Origin: Rhodoluna sp.
GTDB lineage: Bacteria; Actinomycetota; Actinomycetes; Actinomycetales; Microbacteriaceae
Reading direction: 5' to 3'
Assembly (NCBI GenBank): GCA_023260375.1
Contig: JALQVK010000180.1
Span: 1 to 5,134 of the forward strand
DNA: 5,134 nucleotides
Below the pieces are notes generated by a model that was not told the DNA's origin, searched no databases, and saw nothing but the letters and a program-made list of their open reading frames with translations. Each line of letters starts with the position of its first letter. The stretch's first letter is position 1. Of the stretch, positions 1 through 5,134 are shown piece by piece. The position numbers were made by a program, and so were the translations under genes.

Positions 1-1411
1 CGATGACATTTATGACCTAGTAGGAATTCGAATTCTGGTGGACTCGGTTCGAGATTGCTATGGCGCTCTCGGTGCTATTCACTCACGGTGGAATCCGGTC
101 CCTGGGCGCTTCAAAGATTACATAGCAATGCCAAAGTTCAATCTCTACCAATCGCTGCACACGACAGTTATCGGGCCCAATGGCAGACCTGTAGAAATTC
201 AAATCCGCACCCATGAAATGCATCAGCGCGCTGAGTATGGTGTTGCTGCGCACTGGAAATACAAGGAGCAAGCGGGAAGCTCGGAAGTTACTGGCGAGGA
301 AGATTTAGCCTGGCTCAAGCATTTGACCGACTGGCAGTCAGAGACTCAAGATCCTGCCGAGTTCTTAGACTCGCTTCGTTTTGAAATCGGCGCCAAAGAT
401 GTTTACGTTTTCACACCAAAGGGTAAAGTGATTGGTCTTCCAACCGGTGCAACTCCAGTTGACTTCGCCTACACAGTCCACACTGAAATCGGCCACCGGA
501 CAATGGGTGCCAAGGTTAACGGTCGATTAGTTCCTTTGGAAACGCAGTTGCATTCAGGGGACGTCGTCGAAATTTTCACTTCTAAATCAAGTGACGCCGG
601 TCCGAGCCAAGACTGGCTAGGTTTTGTGGCATCATCTCGGGCGCGGGCCAAAATCAAGCAGTGGTTCTCGAATGAACGCCGCGACGAAGCCGTGGAAAAC
701 GGTAAAGACCTTATTGCCAAAGCAATGCGCAAGCAAAACTTGCCGTTGCAGAGACTGATCGCATCCGATGGAATCGTAAAGTTAGCCCACGAACTGAGAT
801 TTAGCGATGTTGAGTCTCTTTACGCTGCAGTCGGCGAGGGGCATGTTTCAGCCCAATCGGTGATTGAGAAGCTCACCGCCTCCGCCGTCGACGAAGACGA
901 TCTGGTCGAGCCGTTCCAACTCCCAACGAGAAATGTGAGTGCAGATCGCAGGCGTAGCGATAACTCCGGTGTGCTGGTCAGGGGTGACGACGACGTCCTG
1001 GTCAAGCTTGCGCGTTGTTGCACACCAGTGCCTGGCGATGAAATCGTCGGTTTCGTAACTCGAGGCTCAGGGGTTTCGGTTCACCGGTTGGATTGCAAAA
1101 ACGTGAAGGTTTTAGAAGAACAGCCGGAACGGATGATGGATGTAAGTTGGGCAACCAATGCGAAAAGCCTTTTCTTGGTGAATATCCAGATTGAAGCGCT
1201 AGATCGTGGTGGGTTACTCTCAGACGTAACCAGAGTCCTTGCAGAGCACCACGTGAACATTCTTTCGGCATCGGTTTCAACCAGAAGTGATCGAGTGGCG
1301 CTAAGTAGATTCGTTTTTGAAATGGCTGACCCAGCAGTTTTGGAACACTTATTGAATGCGGTGCGAAGAATTGACGCCGTTTACGACGTTTACCGCGTTA
1401 GCAATAACTAG
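1..1411 (+). CDS. rel: Bifunctional (p)ppGpp synthetase/hydrolase Rel (RelA/SpoT family), 5' end missing
   Basis: Makes and degrades the alarmone (p)ppGpp from GDP/GTP and ATP in the cytoplasm, at the ribosome, as the core of the stringent response. The frame is open from the first full codon (position 2) to TAG at 1409-1411, giving about 469 residues. Long Rel proteins are about 750, so the N-terminal HD hydrolase domain and the start of the synthetase domain are off the left edge. Numbering from position 2: the synthetase remainder begins [10 protein letters not shown] and contains RFKD (36-39), the RXKD motif of bifunctional Rel/SpoT enzymes (synthetase-only RelA has EXDD), then YQSLHT and EIQIRT. 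The TGS domain is at about 131-195, a helical region follows, the zinc-finger/RIS domain carries Cys-Cys at 339-340 with HRLDC at 361-365, and a C-terminal ACT domain spans about 390-465. All regulatory domains look intact. The GTG at 38 is only an internal codon, not a start. Confidence 0.97.
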   Translation, partial: DDIYDLVGIRILVDSVRDCYGALGAIHSRWNPVPGRFKDYIAMPKFNLYQSLHTTVIGPNGRPVEIQIRTHEMHQRAEYGVAAHWKYKEQAGSSEVTGEEDLAWLKHLTDWQSETQDPAEFLDSLRFEIGAKDVYVFTPKGKVIGLPTGATPVDFAYTVHTEIGHRTMGAKVNGRLVPLETQLHSGDVVEIFTSKSSDAGPSQDWLGFVASSRARAKIKQWFSNERRDEAVENGKDLIAKAMRKQNLPLQRLIASDGIVKLAHELRFSDVESLYAAVGEGHVSAQSVIEKLTASAVDEDDLVEPFQLPTRNVSADRRRSDNSGVLVRGDDDVLVKLARCCTPVPGDEIVGFVTRGSGVSVHRLDCKNVKVLEEQPERMMDVSWATNAKSLFLVNIQIEALDRGGLLSDVTRVLAEHHVNILSASVSTRSDRVALSRFVFEMADPAVLEHLLNAVRRIDAVYDVYRVSNN

Positions 1412-1414
1412 GGC

Positions 1415-2632
1415 TTACTTAGCAGCAGCTGCAACGACTTCTAGCCAAGCCTTACGTGCGGCAAGACTTTCGGTCAGTTCGGCAATCTTCTTCTTGTCGG
1501 TTGCCTTTGCCAGTTCGGCTTCAATTTTGGCAATTGCTTCTTCAAGTTTGATTGTCACATCGTCTTTGCGAGCCTTAGCCGCTGGATCGGTAGCGCGCCA
1601 GTGGTCTCGCTCCGCGTTTCGCACTGAAGCTTCTATAGCTTTCAACTTGTCCTCAGTTTTGGCTAGGTCGTTACGCGAAACTCGACCAGCCTTTTCCCAA
1701 CGGTCCTGGATGCTAAGCAACAGCTGCTTTGCCTTTGCAAGGTCCTTAGTTGGGTCAATTGCTTTGGCGTCTTCGAGAAGAGCAAGTTTTGCTGCGAGAG
1801 CCTCTGACTGCGAAGCAGAAATTGCTGCCACTTGCTCACCTTTGGCGGCGTAAATGGTGTCTCCGGCAGCCTTAAATCTCGCCCACAGAGCATCATCGTT
1901 CTTGGTCCGACCAGCCGACTTCCATTCATCTAGAAGCTTGCGGTACTCAACTACTGAATCTGAGCCCTTGGCAGCAAGTTCTTCAGCCTTCTTGACAATG
2001 GACTCTTTAGAGGCCTTGGCTGCCTTTGCCTTATTTCCGGCCTCCGCAAAGAATGCGCGCTTGGCGCTCTCAAGTTTGTTTCTCGCCGTTTGGAAACGCT
2101 TCCAGAGTGCATCTGCCTCCGGCTTAGGAACGCGTGGTCCGTTCTTTTGGGCTGACTGCCAGGCCTCAAAAAGCTCGGTTAAGGTTTTGGAAACCTGTTT
2201 CCACATGACCTTTGAAAGATCACCGTTCGCAAGTGCTTCAACTTTGGCGACAATTTCTTCTCGGGCAGCTAAAGCTTGAGCAATGCCTTCCTTGTTTTCC
2301 TCTTTTTTGAGGTTCAGTAAGTCCTGGATTTTCGGCGCGAGAGCAAGAACGCGCTCTCTCAATGCCTGTAGATTCCCAACAGCGGCTGCGTCAATCAAAT
2401 CAACGGTGAGCTTAGCGGCAGTTTTCGAAATCGAATCTGCGTCAGCTTTTTTCGCAACTCGCTGCTCTAGAAGACGAACCGAGCCCTCAAGCCCTTCGAA
2501 CTTCTTGACGAAATAAGCGAGTGCTTCTTCGCTGGATACGTTTGGAACCTGGCCTACCTTCCGCTCGCCATTGGGTTCAATGACGTATACGTTATTTTCA
2601 GAATCGACGCGACCGAATTCGGTGGTAGTCAT
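1415..2632 (-). CDS. DUF349 domain-containing protein
   Basis: A 405-residue, soluble, almost entirely helical protein of the DUF349 family, which is widespread in Actinomycetota; its biochemical role is not established to my knowledge. Residues 1-60 hold the short N-terminal module typical of actinobacterial members (FGRVDSENNVYVIEPNGER, then EEALAYFVKKFEGL). Three DUF349-like helical units follow at about 140-205, 212-272 and 285-346, each with spaced tryptophans (for example W144/W158/W177, W237/W250, W312/W345) and the pattern W-K/E-x-A-G-R in the second and third units. The tail (about 355-405) is a Lys/Glu/Ala-rich probable coiled coil. No signal peptide or membrane segment is visible. 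The ATG at 2630-2632 has an AAGG ribosome binding site (2638-2641) five bases away. It lies 27 bp downstream of the cyclophilin gene, so the two are probably cotranscribed, and its stop is 3 bp from the convergent rel stop. The family assignment is strong; no function is assigned. Confidence 0.93.
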   Translation of the reverse strand: MTTTEFGRVDSENNVYVIEPNGERKVGQVPNVSSEEALAYFVKKFEGLEGSVRLLEQRVAKKADADSISKTAAKLTVDLIDAAAVGNLQALRERVLALAPKIQDLLNLKKEENKEGIAQALAAREEIVAKVEALANGDLSKVMWKQVSKTLTELFEAWQSAQKNGPRVPKPEADALWKRFQTARNKLESAKRAFFAEAGNKAKAAKASKESIVKKAEELAAKGSDSVVEYRKLLDEWKSAGRTKNDDALWARFKAAGDTIYAAKGEQVAAISASQSEALAAKLALLEDAKAIDPTKDLAKAKQLLLSIQDRWEKAGRVSRNDLAKTEDKLKAIEASVRNAERDHWRATDPAAKARKDDVTIKLEEAIAKIEAELAKATDKKKIAELTESLAARKAWLEVVAAAAK

Positions 2633-2659
2633 GGTTGCCTTACTTTCTTGAGGATGCGT

Positions 2660-3403
2660 CTATTTTACTGTGACTGCGGAAAGCTGAATTGGGTTCCTAG
2701 GCTTACCGTCGGTTGAGCCGTCGGCGGTCCCAAGCTTTGCTAGATCGCGAATCGAGTTGAGATTATTGGTCACCTTGCCAATTACGGTGTAGCCACCTGC
2801 ACTGTCAGAGGGAATGAAGCTTGAGCCGTAGACGATAAAGAACTGTGAACCCATTGTGTTTGCACCGTTGGATTGGCGTGCCATGGCGAGAATACCCGGG
2901 CCGTACACGTTATCTGCAGGGGCGTTCTCAACCGGTCCAAACTGGTAACCAGGACCTCCGGTACCGTCACCCTTCGGGTCTCCACACTGGAGAACAAAAA
3001 TACCCGACGTGGTCAGACGGTGACATCCGGTTGTGTCAAAGTAACCCTTTTTAGCCAAAGTCACAAAGTTGGCGACTGCCTTGGGTGCTTTGTCGCCGTA
3101 GAGCTCAAAATCAATTGGCTTGCCTGCCACGGCCATAGAACCGGTCCATACTCGGTTTTCAGCCACACTGGCATTGGGGGCCGTGACTGGCTTTGGTGTT
3201 GGCTTTGGAACACCCGGGCCTAAGTTGAAGTAAACCAATTGGGCAGAAATTGCAACGACTAGCGCACCAAGAATTACCGCAACCGAAAAAATGTTGTCCT
3301 TGCGCCGAACCGACTTACGTCCTTCAACTAGGGTCGACTTCGCTTCATAACCAGCAATGCGAGCCTCGGCAGCTTTAGACAATTTACGTTTGGTGTTAGC
3401 CAT
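2660..3403 (-). CDS. Membrane-anchored cyclophilin-type peptidyl-prolyl cis-trans isomerase
   Basis: Catalyses cis-trans isomerisation of peptidyl-prolyl bonds, probably helping proteins fold outside the membrane. The 247-residue protein has a basic N-terminal cytoplasmic tail (1-36, many Lys/Arg), one transmembrane helix (about 38-59), a Pro/Lys linker (62-74) and a cyclophilin domain (about 86-247). Topology N-in/C-out is inferred from the positive-inside rule. Recognisable active-site residues are HR at 128-129 (the catalytic Arg), F136, Q139 in FVLQCGDP, and the NTMGSQFFI block at 182-190. The Trp that gives human cyclophilin A its cyclosporin sensitivity is not present, and its His126 equivalent appears to be Tyr205. 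Cys127 and Cys140 lie in the exported domain and could form a disulfide. The ATG start is well supported by GGAGAA at 3407-3412. It is the first gene of a likely two-gene unit with the DUF349 gene and is divergent from rarA. Confidence 0.95.
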   Translation of the reverse strand: MANTKRKLSKAAEARIAGYEAKSTLVEGRKSVRRKDNIFSVAVILGALVVAISAQLVYFNLGPGVPKPTPKPVTAPNASVAENRVWTGSMAVAGKPIDFELYGDKAPKAVANFVTLAKKGYFDTTGCHRLTTSGIFVLQCGDPKGDGTGGPGYQFGPVENAPADNVYGPGILAMARQSNGANTMGSQFFIVYGSSFIPSDSAGGYTVIGKVTNNLNSIRDLAKLGTADGSTDGKPRNPIQLSAVTVK

Positions 3404-3472
3404 GATTTCTCCAACTTTCTCGCCTAAGTTTACTTGAGCAATACTCCCAGATGAGTGTCGTAGCCTTGAAAT
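3404..3472. promoter_or_regulatory. Divergent intergenic region between the cyclophilin gene and rarA
   Basis: These 69 bp must hold the 5' signals for both divergent genes unless they are transcribed from elsewhere. On the minus side the only clear element is the ribosome binding site GGAGAA (3407-3412) of the cyclophilin gene; I see no convincing -35/-10 pair there. On the plus side there is a -10-like TAGCCT (3461-3466) whose expected start point falls on or next to the rarA GTG at 3473. No clear operator or inverted repeat was seen. Confidence 0.5.
3461..3466 (+). promoter_or_regulatory. Candidate -10 hexamer for leaderless rarA mRNA
   Basis: TAGCCT fits the TAnnnT pattern of actinobacterial -10 elements and is followed by a 6-base gap to the GTG at 3473. 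That is the geometry expected for a transcript beginning at its own start codon. No Shine-Dalgarno-like purine run precedes the GTG, which favours this reading. No good -35 is seen at 16-18 bp; TTGAGC at 3434-3439 is 21 bp away. This is a suggestive motif only. Confidence 0.3.
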
Positions 3473-4795
3473 GTGAATCTCCAGACCATCTTCGAATCAA
3501 CCGAGCCTTTAGCCGCTCGGATGCGGCCTCGAACGGTAGAAGAAATTGTTGGCCAACAAGAAGTTTTGAAGAGCGGCTCTCCACTTCACCGCCTCCTCAC
3601 TGGTCAGACCAGGGGAGCCCAATCAGTTCTCCTTTGGGGACCACCAGGAACGGGCAAAACTTCGATTACTAACGTTCTTGCCACCACCAACGGGCGAAGA
3701 CTTGCACAGTTGAGTGCAATCTCGTCCGGGGTTAAAGAGGTTCGCGAAGTTATTGAGAAAGCCAAAGCAGACTCCGACCTTTACGACCTAGAGACAGTGC
3801 TGTTCCTAGATGAAATTCACAGATTTTCGAAGGCGCAGCAAGATTCTCTGCTACCGTCTGTTGAGGCTGGTTGGGTCACACTTGTTGCTGCAACAACCGA
3901 GAATCCTTCATTCAGCGTTATTGCACCTCTAATTTCTCGATCGCTTGTGGTCCGTCTTCAATCTCTAACTGATTCGGATCTAAAAACTTTGGTTTCTAGA
4001 GCTATTCAGGATGAGCGCGGATTTGCCGGTCTGATTTCGATTGATGACGCAGCGCTGGCGGAGTTGGTTCGAACCTCACAGGGCGACGCTCGTCGGGCGC
4101 TCACATTTCTAGAGGCCCTTGCCTTTGCCGCTTGGCAGAGAAGTGAAAAGACTTCAACAGCGGAAATTGGATTGGACGACTTCCAAACTGCTCTCAGTGC
4201 CGCACCAATCAGATATGACAAGGATGGCGATAACCACTACGACGTCATCAGCGCCTTCATAAAATCCGTCAGGGGCTCAGATGCGGATGCGGCGATTTAC
4301 TGGTTAGCGAGAATGATCGAAGGGGGAGAGGATCCTCGGTTCATTGCTAGAAGGTTAATGATTTTGGCTGCAGAAGATATCGGATTAGCAGACCCTCAGG
4401 CACTCGTGTTAGCTACAGCAGTGGCTCAAGCCGTAGCTTTGATTGGTATGCCAGAAGGGCGCATCCCGCTTTCTGAGGCCACCATTTATCTGTCACTGGC
4501 TCCAAAATCTAATTCCGCATACAACGCAATTAATGAAGCGATTGCTGACGTTAGGGCGGGTCTAGTAGTTCCAGTACCTGAACCACTGCGTTCATCCAAC
4601 TACGCGGGTGCCGAGAATTACGGAAATGGAATTGGCTATGTTTACCCTCACGACGAAGCGGCAGGAGTGGTCAGACAGGACTACCTTGATCCCAAAGTGC
4701 GTTCGAAATCGTATTACGTACCAAAACGATTCGGTGCGGAAGCTGACTCCATTTCCCTTTGGGAACGTCTCAGACAGATAATTCGTGGCAAATAG
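3473..4795 (+). CDS. rarA: Replication-associated recombination protein A (RarA/MgsA, AAA+ ATPase)
   Basis: A clamp-loader-like AAA+ ATPase of the RarA/Mgs1/WRNIP1 family, which acts at stalled or damaged replication forks. The product has 440 residues, full length for the family. In order: the N-terminal PLAARMRP block (12-19), the Walker A motif GPPGTGKT (56-63), the family-typical SSGVKEVRE region (84-92), Walker B FLDEIH (111-116), sensor 1 in TTENPSF (141-147), the Ser-Arg finger SR (155-156) and sensor 2 GDARRAL (204-210). These are followed by the C-terminal tetramerisation/MgsA region with SVRGSDADAAIYW (265-277), LAPKSNSAY (342-350) and GYVYPHDEA (388-396). No key residue is missing. 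The GTG at 3473 is chosen because an in-frame TGA at 3467-3469 blocks any earlier start and it preserves the conserved N-terminus; an ATG at codon 17 would cut into PLAARMRP. No Shine-Dalgarno is obvious. The position just before rpsD matches the usual actinobacterial order. Confidence 0.97.
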   Translation: MNLQTIFESTEPLAARMRPRTVEEIVGQQEVLKSGSPLHRLLTGQTRGAQSVLLWGPPGTGKTSITNVLATTNGRRLAQLSAISSGVKEVREVIEKAKADSDLYDLETVLFLDEIHRFSKAQQDSLLPSVEAGWVTLVAATTENPSFSVIAPLISRSLVVRLQSLTDSDLKTLVSRAIQDERGFAGLISIDDAALAELVRTSQGDARRALTFLEALAFAAWQRSEKTSTAEIGLDDFQTALSAAPIRYDKDGDNHYDVISAFIKSVRGSDADAAIYWLARMIEGGEDPRFIARRLMILAAEDIGLADPQALVLATAVAQAVALIGMPEGRIPLSEATIYLSLAPKSNSAYNAINEAIADVRAGLVVPVPEPLRSSNYAGAENYGNGIGYVYPHDEAAGVVRQDYLDPKVRSKSYYVPKRFGAEADSISLWERLRQIIRGK

Positions 4796-4830
4796 TCGTT
4801 TTTCTTGCTAATCTTGTCAGGTTGCTATTT

Positions 4831-4860
4831 ACTTCAAGCTCTCTGGCTGCGAGAAGAAGT
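4831..4860 (+). other. Leader hairpin 1 upstream of rpsD
   Basis: ACTTC (4831-4835) pairs with GAAGT (4856-4860), and inside it TCTC (4840-4843) pairs with GAGA (4851-4854) around a 7-base loop. An asymmetric internal loop, AAGC opposite a single A, separates the two helices. That makes nine Watson-Crick pairs. There is no U run after it, so it is not an intrinsic terminator. Confidence 0.4.
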
Positions 4861-4887
4861 GAATGATGCTCAATTAGCCGAGCATTC
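4861..4887 (+). other. Leader hairpin 2 upstream of rpsD
   Basis: GAAT (4861-4864) pairs with ATTC (4884-4887) and GCTC (4868-4871) pairs with GAGC (4880-4883), with GAT bulged on the 5' side and an 8-base loop AATTAGCC. An alternative pairing is a continuous six-base stem ATGCTC/GAGCAT. It starts on the base after hairpin 1 ends, so the two helices could stack end to end. No U run follows. Confidence 0.4.
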
Positions 4888-4933
4888 TTAGGCAGTAGTA
4901 AATAACTGTTAATGAATATTCCGAAAGGTCCAC

Positions 4934-5041
4934 GTGTCTAAAACTTCACGTACCCGCAGCAAAACCAGGCCCGGTCGCTTGGGCCGATCGTTTGTTCAAA
5001 GGCTTTGGCTGGCGGGGTGCCTTTGGCATTTTGCTGGATGA
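4934..5041 (+). pseudogene. rpsD: 5' fragment of rpsD (30S ribosomal protein S4), disrupted after codon 12
   Basis: S4 is a primary 16S rRNA-binding protein that starts assembly of the small-subunit body. The GTG start with GAAAGG five bases upstream opens a frame beginning VSKTSRTRSKTR, which matches the actinobacterial S4 N-terminus (SKSRTRSKTRxSRALGI...), and the place directly after rarA is where rpsD normally sits. From codon 13 (4970 onward) the similarity ends: the expected SRALGI...TPKAAKYLEKRP region is absent, the frame continues as about 23 unrelated residues including LWLAGCLWHFAG, and closes with TGA at 5039-5041. No other frame resumes S4. A complete S4 has about 200 residues, so this is at most a start region. 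It could be a chimeric join in the sequence or a genuine interruption; because S4 is essential, an artefact or a second intact copy elsewhere is more likely than real loss. Confidence 0.6.
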
Positions 5042-5132
5042 TTTTGATCGCCTGGGTCGAATCGGATCCAGCATTTACGGCGCTCTCAGCGTTAGAGGCG
5101 GCCTCGGCATCGGGTTCGCGGTCATGGAAGTC
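4938..5132 (-). CDS. Unidentified open frame entering from the right edge (partial, doubtful)
   Basis: On the minus strand a frame is open from the right edge to TAG at 4938-4940, 64 residues without a start codon in the window. The peptide is soluble and linker-like: rich in Ala, Asp, Glu, Ser and Gln (REPDAEAASNAESAVNAG), then STQAIKIIQQNAKGTPPAKAF. Codons begin mostly with G or A, as real coding sequence does, and third-position G+C seems higher than in rel or rarA. The last ten residues, including WFCCGYVKF, read antisense through the rpsD start and are not believable as a natural C-terminus. If a real gene is here it was probably cut at the junction near 4970. The same stretch is also open in two plus frames, so the strand is uncertain. 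I do not recognise the family. Confidence 0.25.
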   Translation of the reverse strand, partial: DFHDREPDAEAASNAESAVNAGSDSTQAIKIIQQNAKGTPPAKAFEQTIGPSDRAWFCCGYVKF

Positions 5133-5134
5133 GT

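Larger units (their letters stand above)
4796..4933 (+). promoter_or_regulatory. Structured 5' leader of rpsD
   Basis: This 138-bp gap between the rarA stop and the rpsD GTG contains no gene. A -10-like TAATCT at 4809-4814 would start transcription near 4820, giving a leader of about 110 bases; its -35 is not convincing. Two back-to-back hairpins fill the middle (see separate entries). The ribosome binding site GAAAGG (4923-4928) sits five bases before the GTG. No strong rarA terminator is seen, only a short T run at 4799-4803, so read-through from rarA is possible. S4 is known to control its own mRNA in E. coli and B. subtilis; a similar role here is inference. Confidence 0.45.

Noticed and set aside
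38..40. GTG at 38 as the start of a short synthetase gene
   Set aside because: The frame is open to the window edge and upstream codons read [10 protein letters not shown], a conserved part of the Rel synthetase domain, so this is an internal valine.
1425..1432. GCAGCTGC palindrome near the rel/DUF349 stops as a bidirectional terminator
   Set aside because: It lies in the Ala-rich C-terminal codons of the DUF349 gene, is only 8 bp with no loop, and has no T run on either side.
1356..2516. Three consecutive long plus-strand open frames (from 1356, 1854 and 2283) opposite the DUF349 gene
   Set aside because: They are antisense shadows: Ser/Ala/Phe-rich translations of a Lys/Glu/Ala-rich gene, with no domain resemblance, while the minus frame gives a clear full-length DUF349 protein.
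2845..3223. Plus-strand open frames opposite the cyclophilin gene
   Set aside because: The minus strand encodes a clear cyclophilin with active-site residues; the opposing frames have low-complexity composition and no recognisable motif.
4868..4889. Intrinsic terminator for rarA at hairpin 2
   Set aside because: The stem is short and bulged and is followed by CTTA rather than a T run; the sequence reads better as rpsD leader structure.
4972..5010. Frameshifted continuation of S4 in the +2 frame (RSLG followed by KA at S4-like spacing)
   Set aside because: Only a handful of residues match RALGI...PKA; the join would need a 4-base deletion, and the following residues (LAGGVPLAFCW) do not resemble the S4 AKYLEKRP block. 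Probably chance.
1..5134. Mobile elements, CRISPR arrays, tRNA/rRNA genes, toxin-antitoxin or defence genes
   Set aside because: A read of both strands showed no transposase or integrase motifs, no regularly spaced repeats, no tRNA-like cloverleaf and no such protein families; the identified genes are ordinary core genes.

Overview
The window looks like a piece of a core chromosomal region from a high-GC-lineage Gram-positive bacterium (Actinomycetota), probably a small-genome member of Microbacteriaceae such as the freshwater Luna/Rhodoluna/Aquiluna group. This rests on the gene order (rel, DUF349 gene, membrane cyclophilin, rarA, rpsD), on the typically actinobacterial DUF349 and membrane-anchored cyclophilin proteins, on frequent GTG starts, and on a G+C that by eye is only about half, low for the phylum. 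The family-level assignment is inference.

Layout. Positions 1-1411 (+) hold the C-terminal ~470 residues of the bifunctional (p)ppGpp synthetase/hydrolase Rel; the N-terminal hydrolase part lies off the left edge. Three bases later, convergent to rel, ends a 405-residue DUF349 protein (minus, 1415-2632). Just upstream of it, on the same strand and only 27 bp away, is a 247-residue membrane-anchored cyclophilin-type peptidyl-prolyl isomerase (minus, 2660-3403). These two probably form one transcript. A 69-bp divergent promoter region (3404-3472) separates them from rarA (plus, 3473-4795), a complete AAA+ replication-associated recombination protein. It may be translated from a leaderless GTG start.

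After rarA comes a 138-bp leader with two adjacent hairpins, a ribosome binding site and the GTG start of rpsD (ribosomal protein S4) at 4934. The first 12 codons are unmistakably S4-like. From about position 4970 the S4 sequence stops, the frame closes at 5041, and no frame resumes S4. The last ~165 bp carry unrelated, somewhat more G+C-rich sequence that is open on the minus strand and in two plus frames. Either the sequence joins two unrelated pieces here (assembly or amplification chimera) or this copy of rpsD is truly interrupted.

How the genes work together: rel, rarA and rpsD serve stringent response, stalled-fork maintenance and ribosome assembly, ordinary housekeeping functions. I found no mobile element, CRISPR array, tRNA, toxin-antitoxin or defence genes. 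I see no evidence of a new biological system; the items worth a second look are the broken rpsD and its structured leader.
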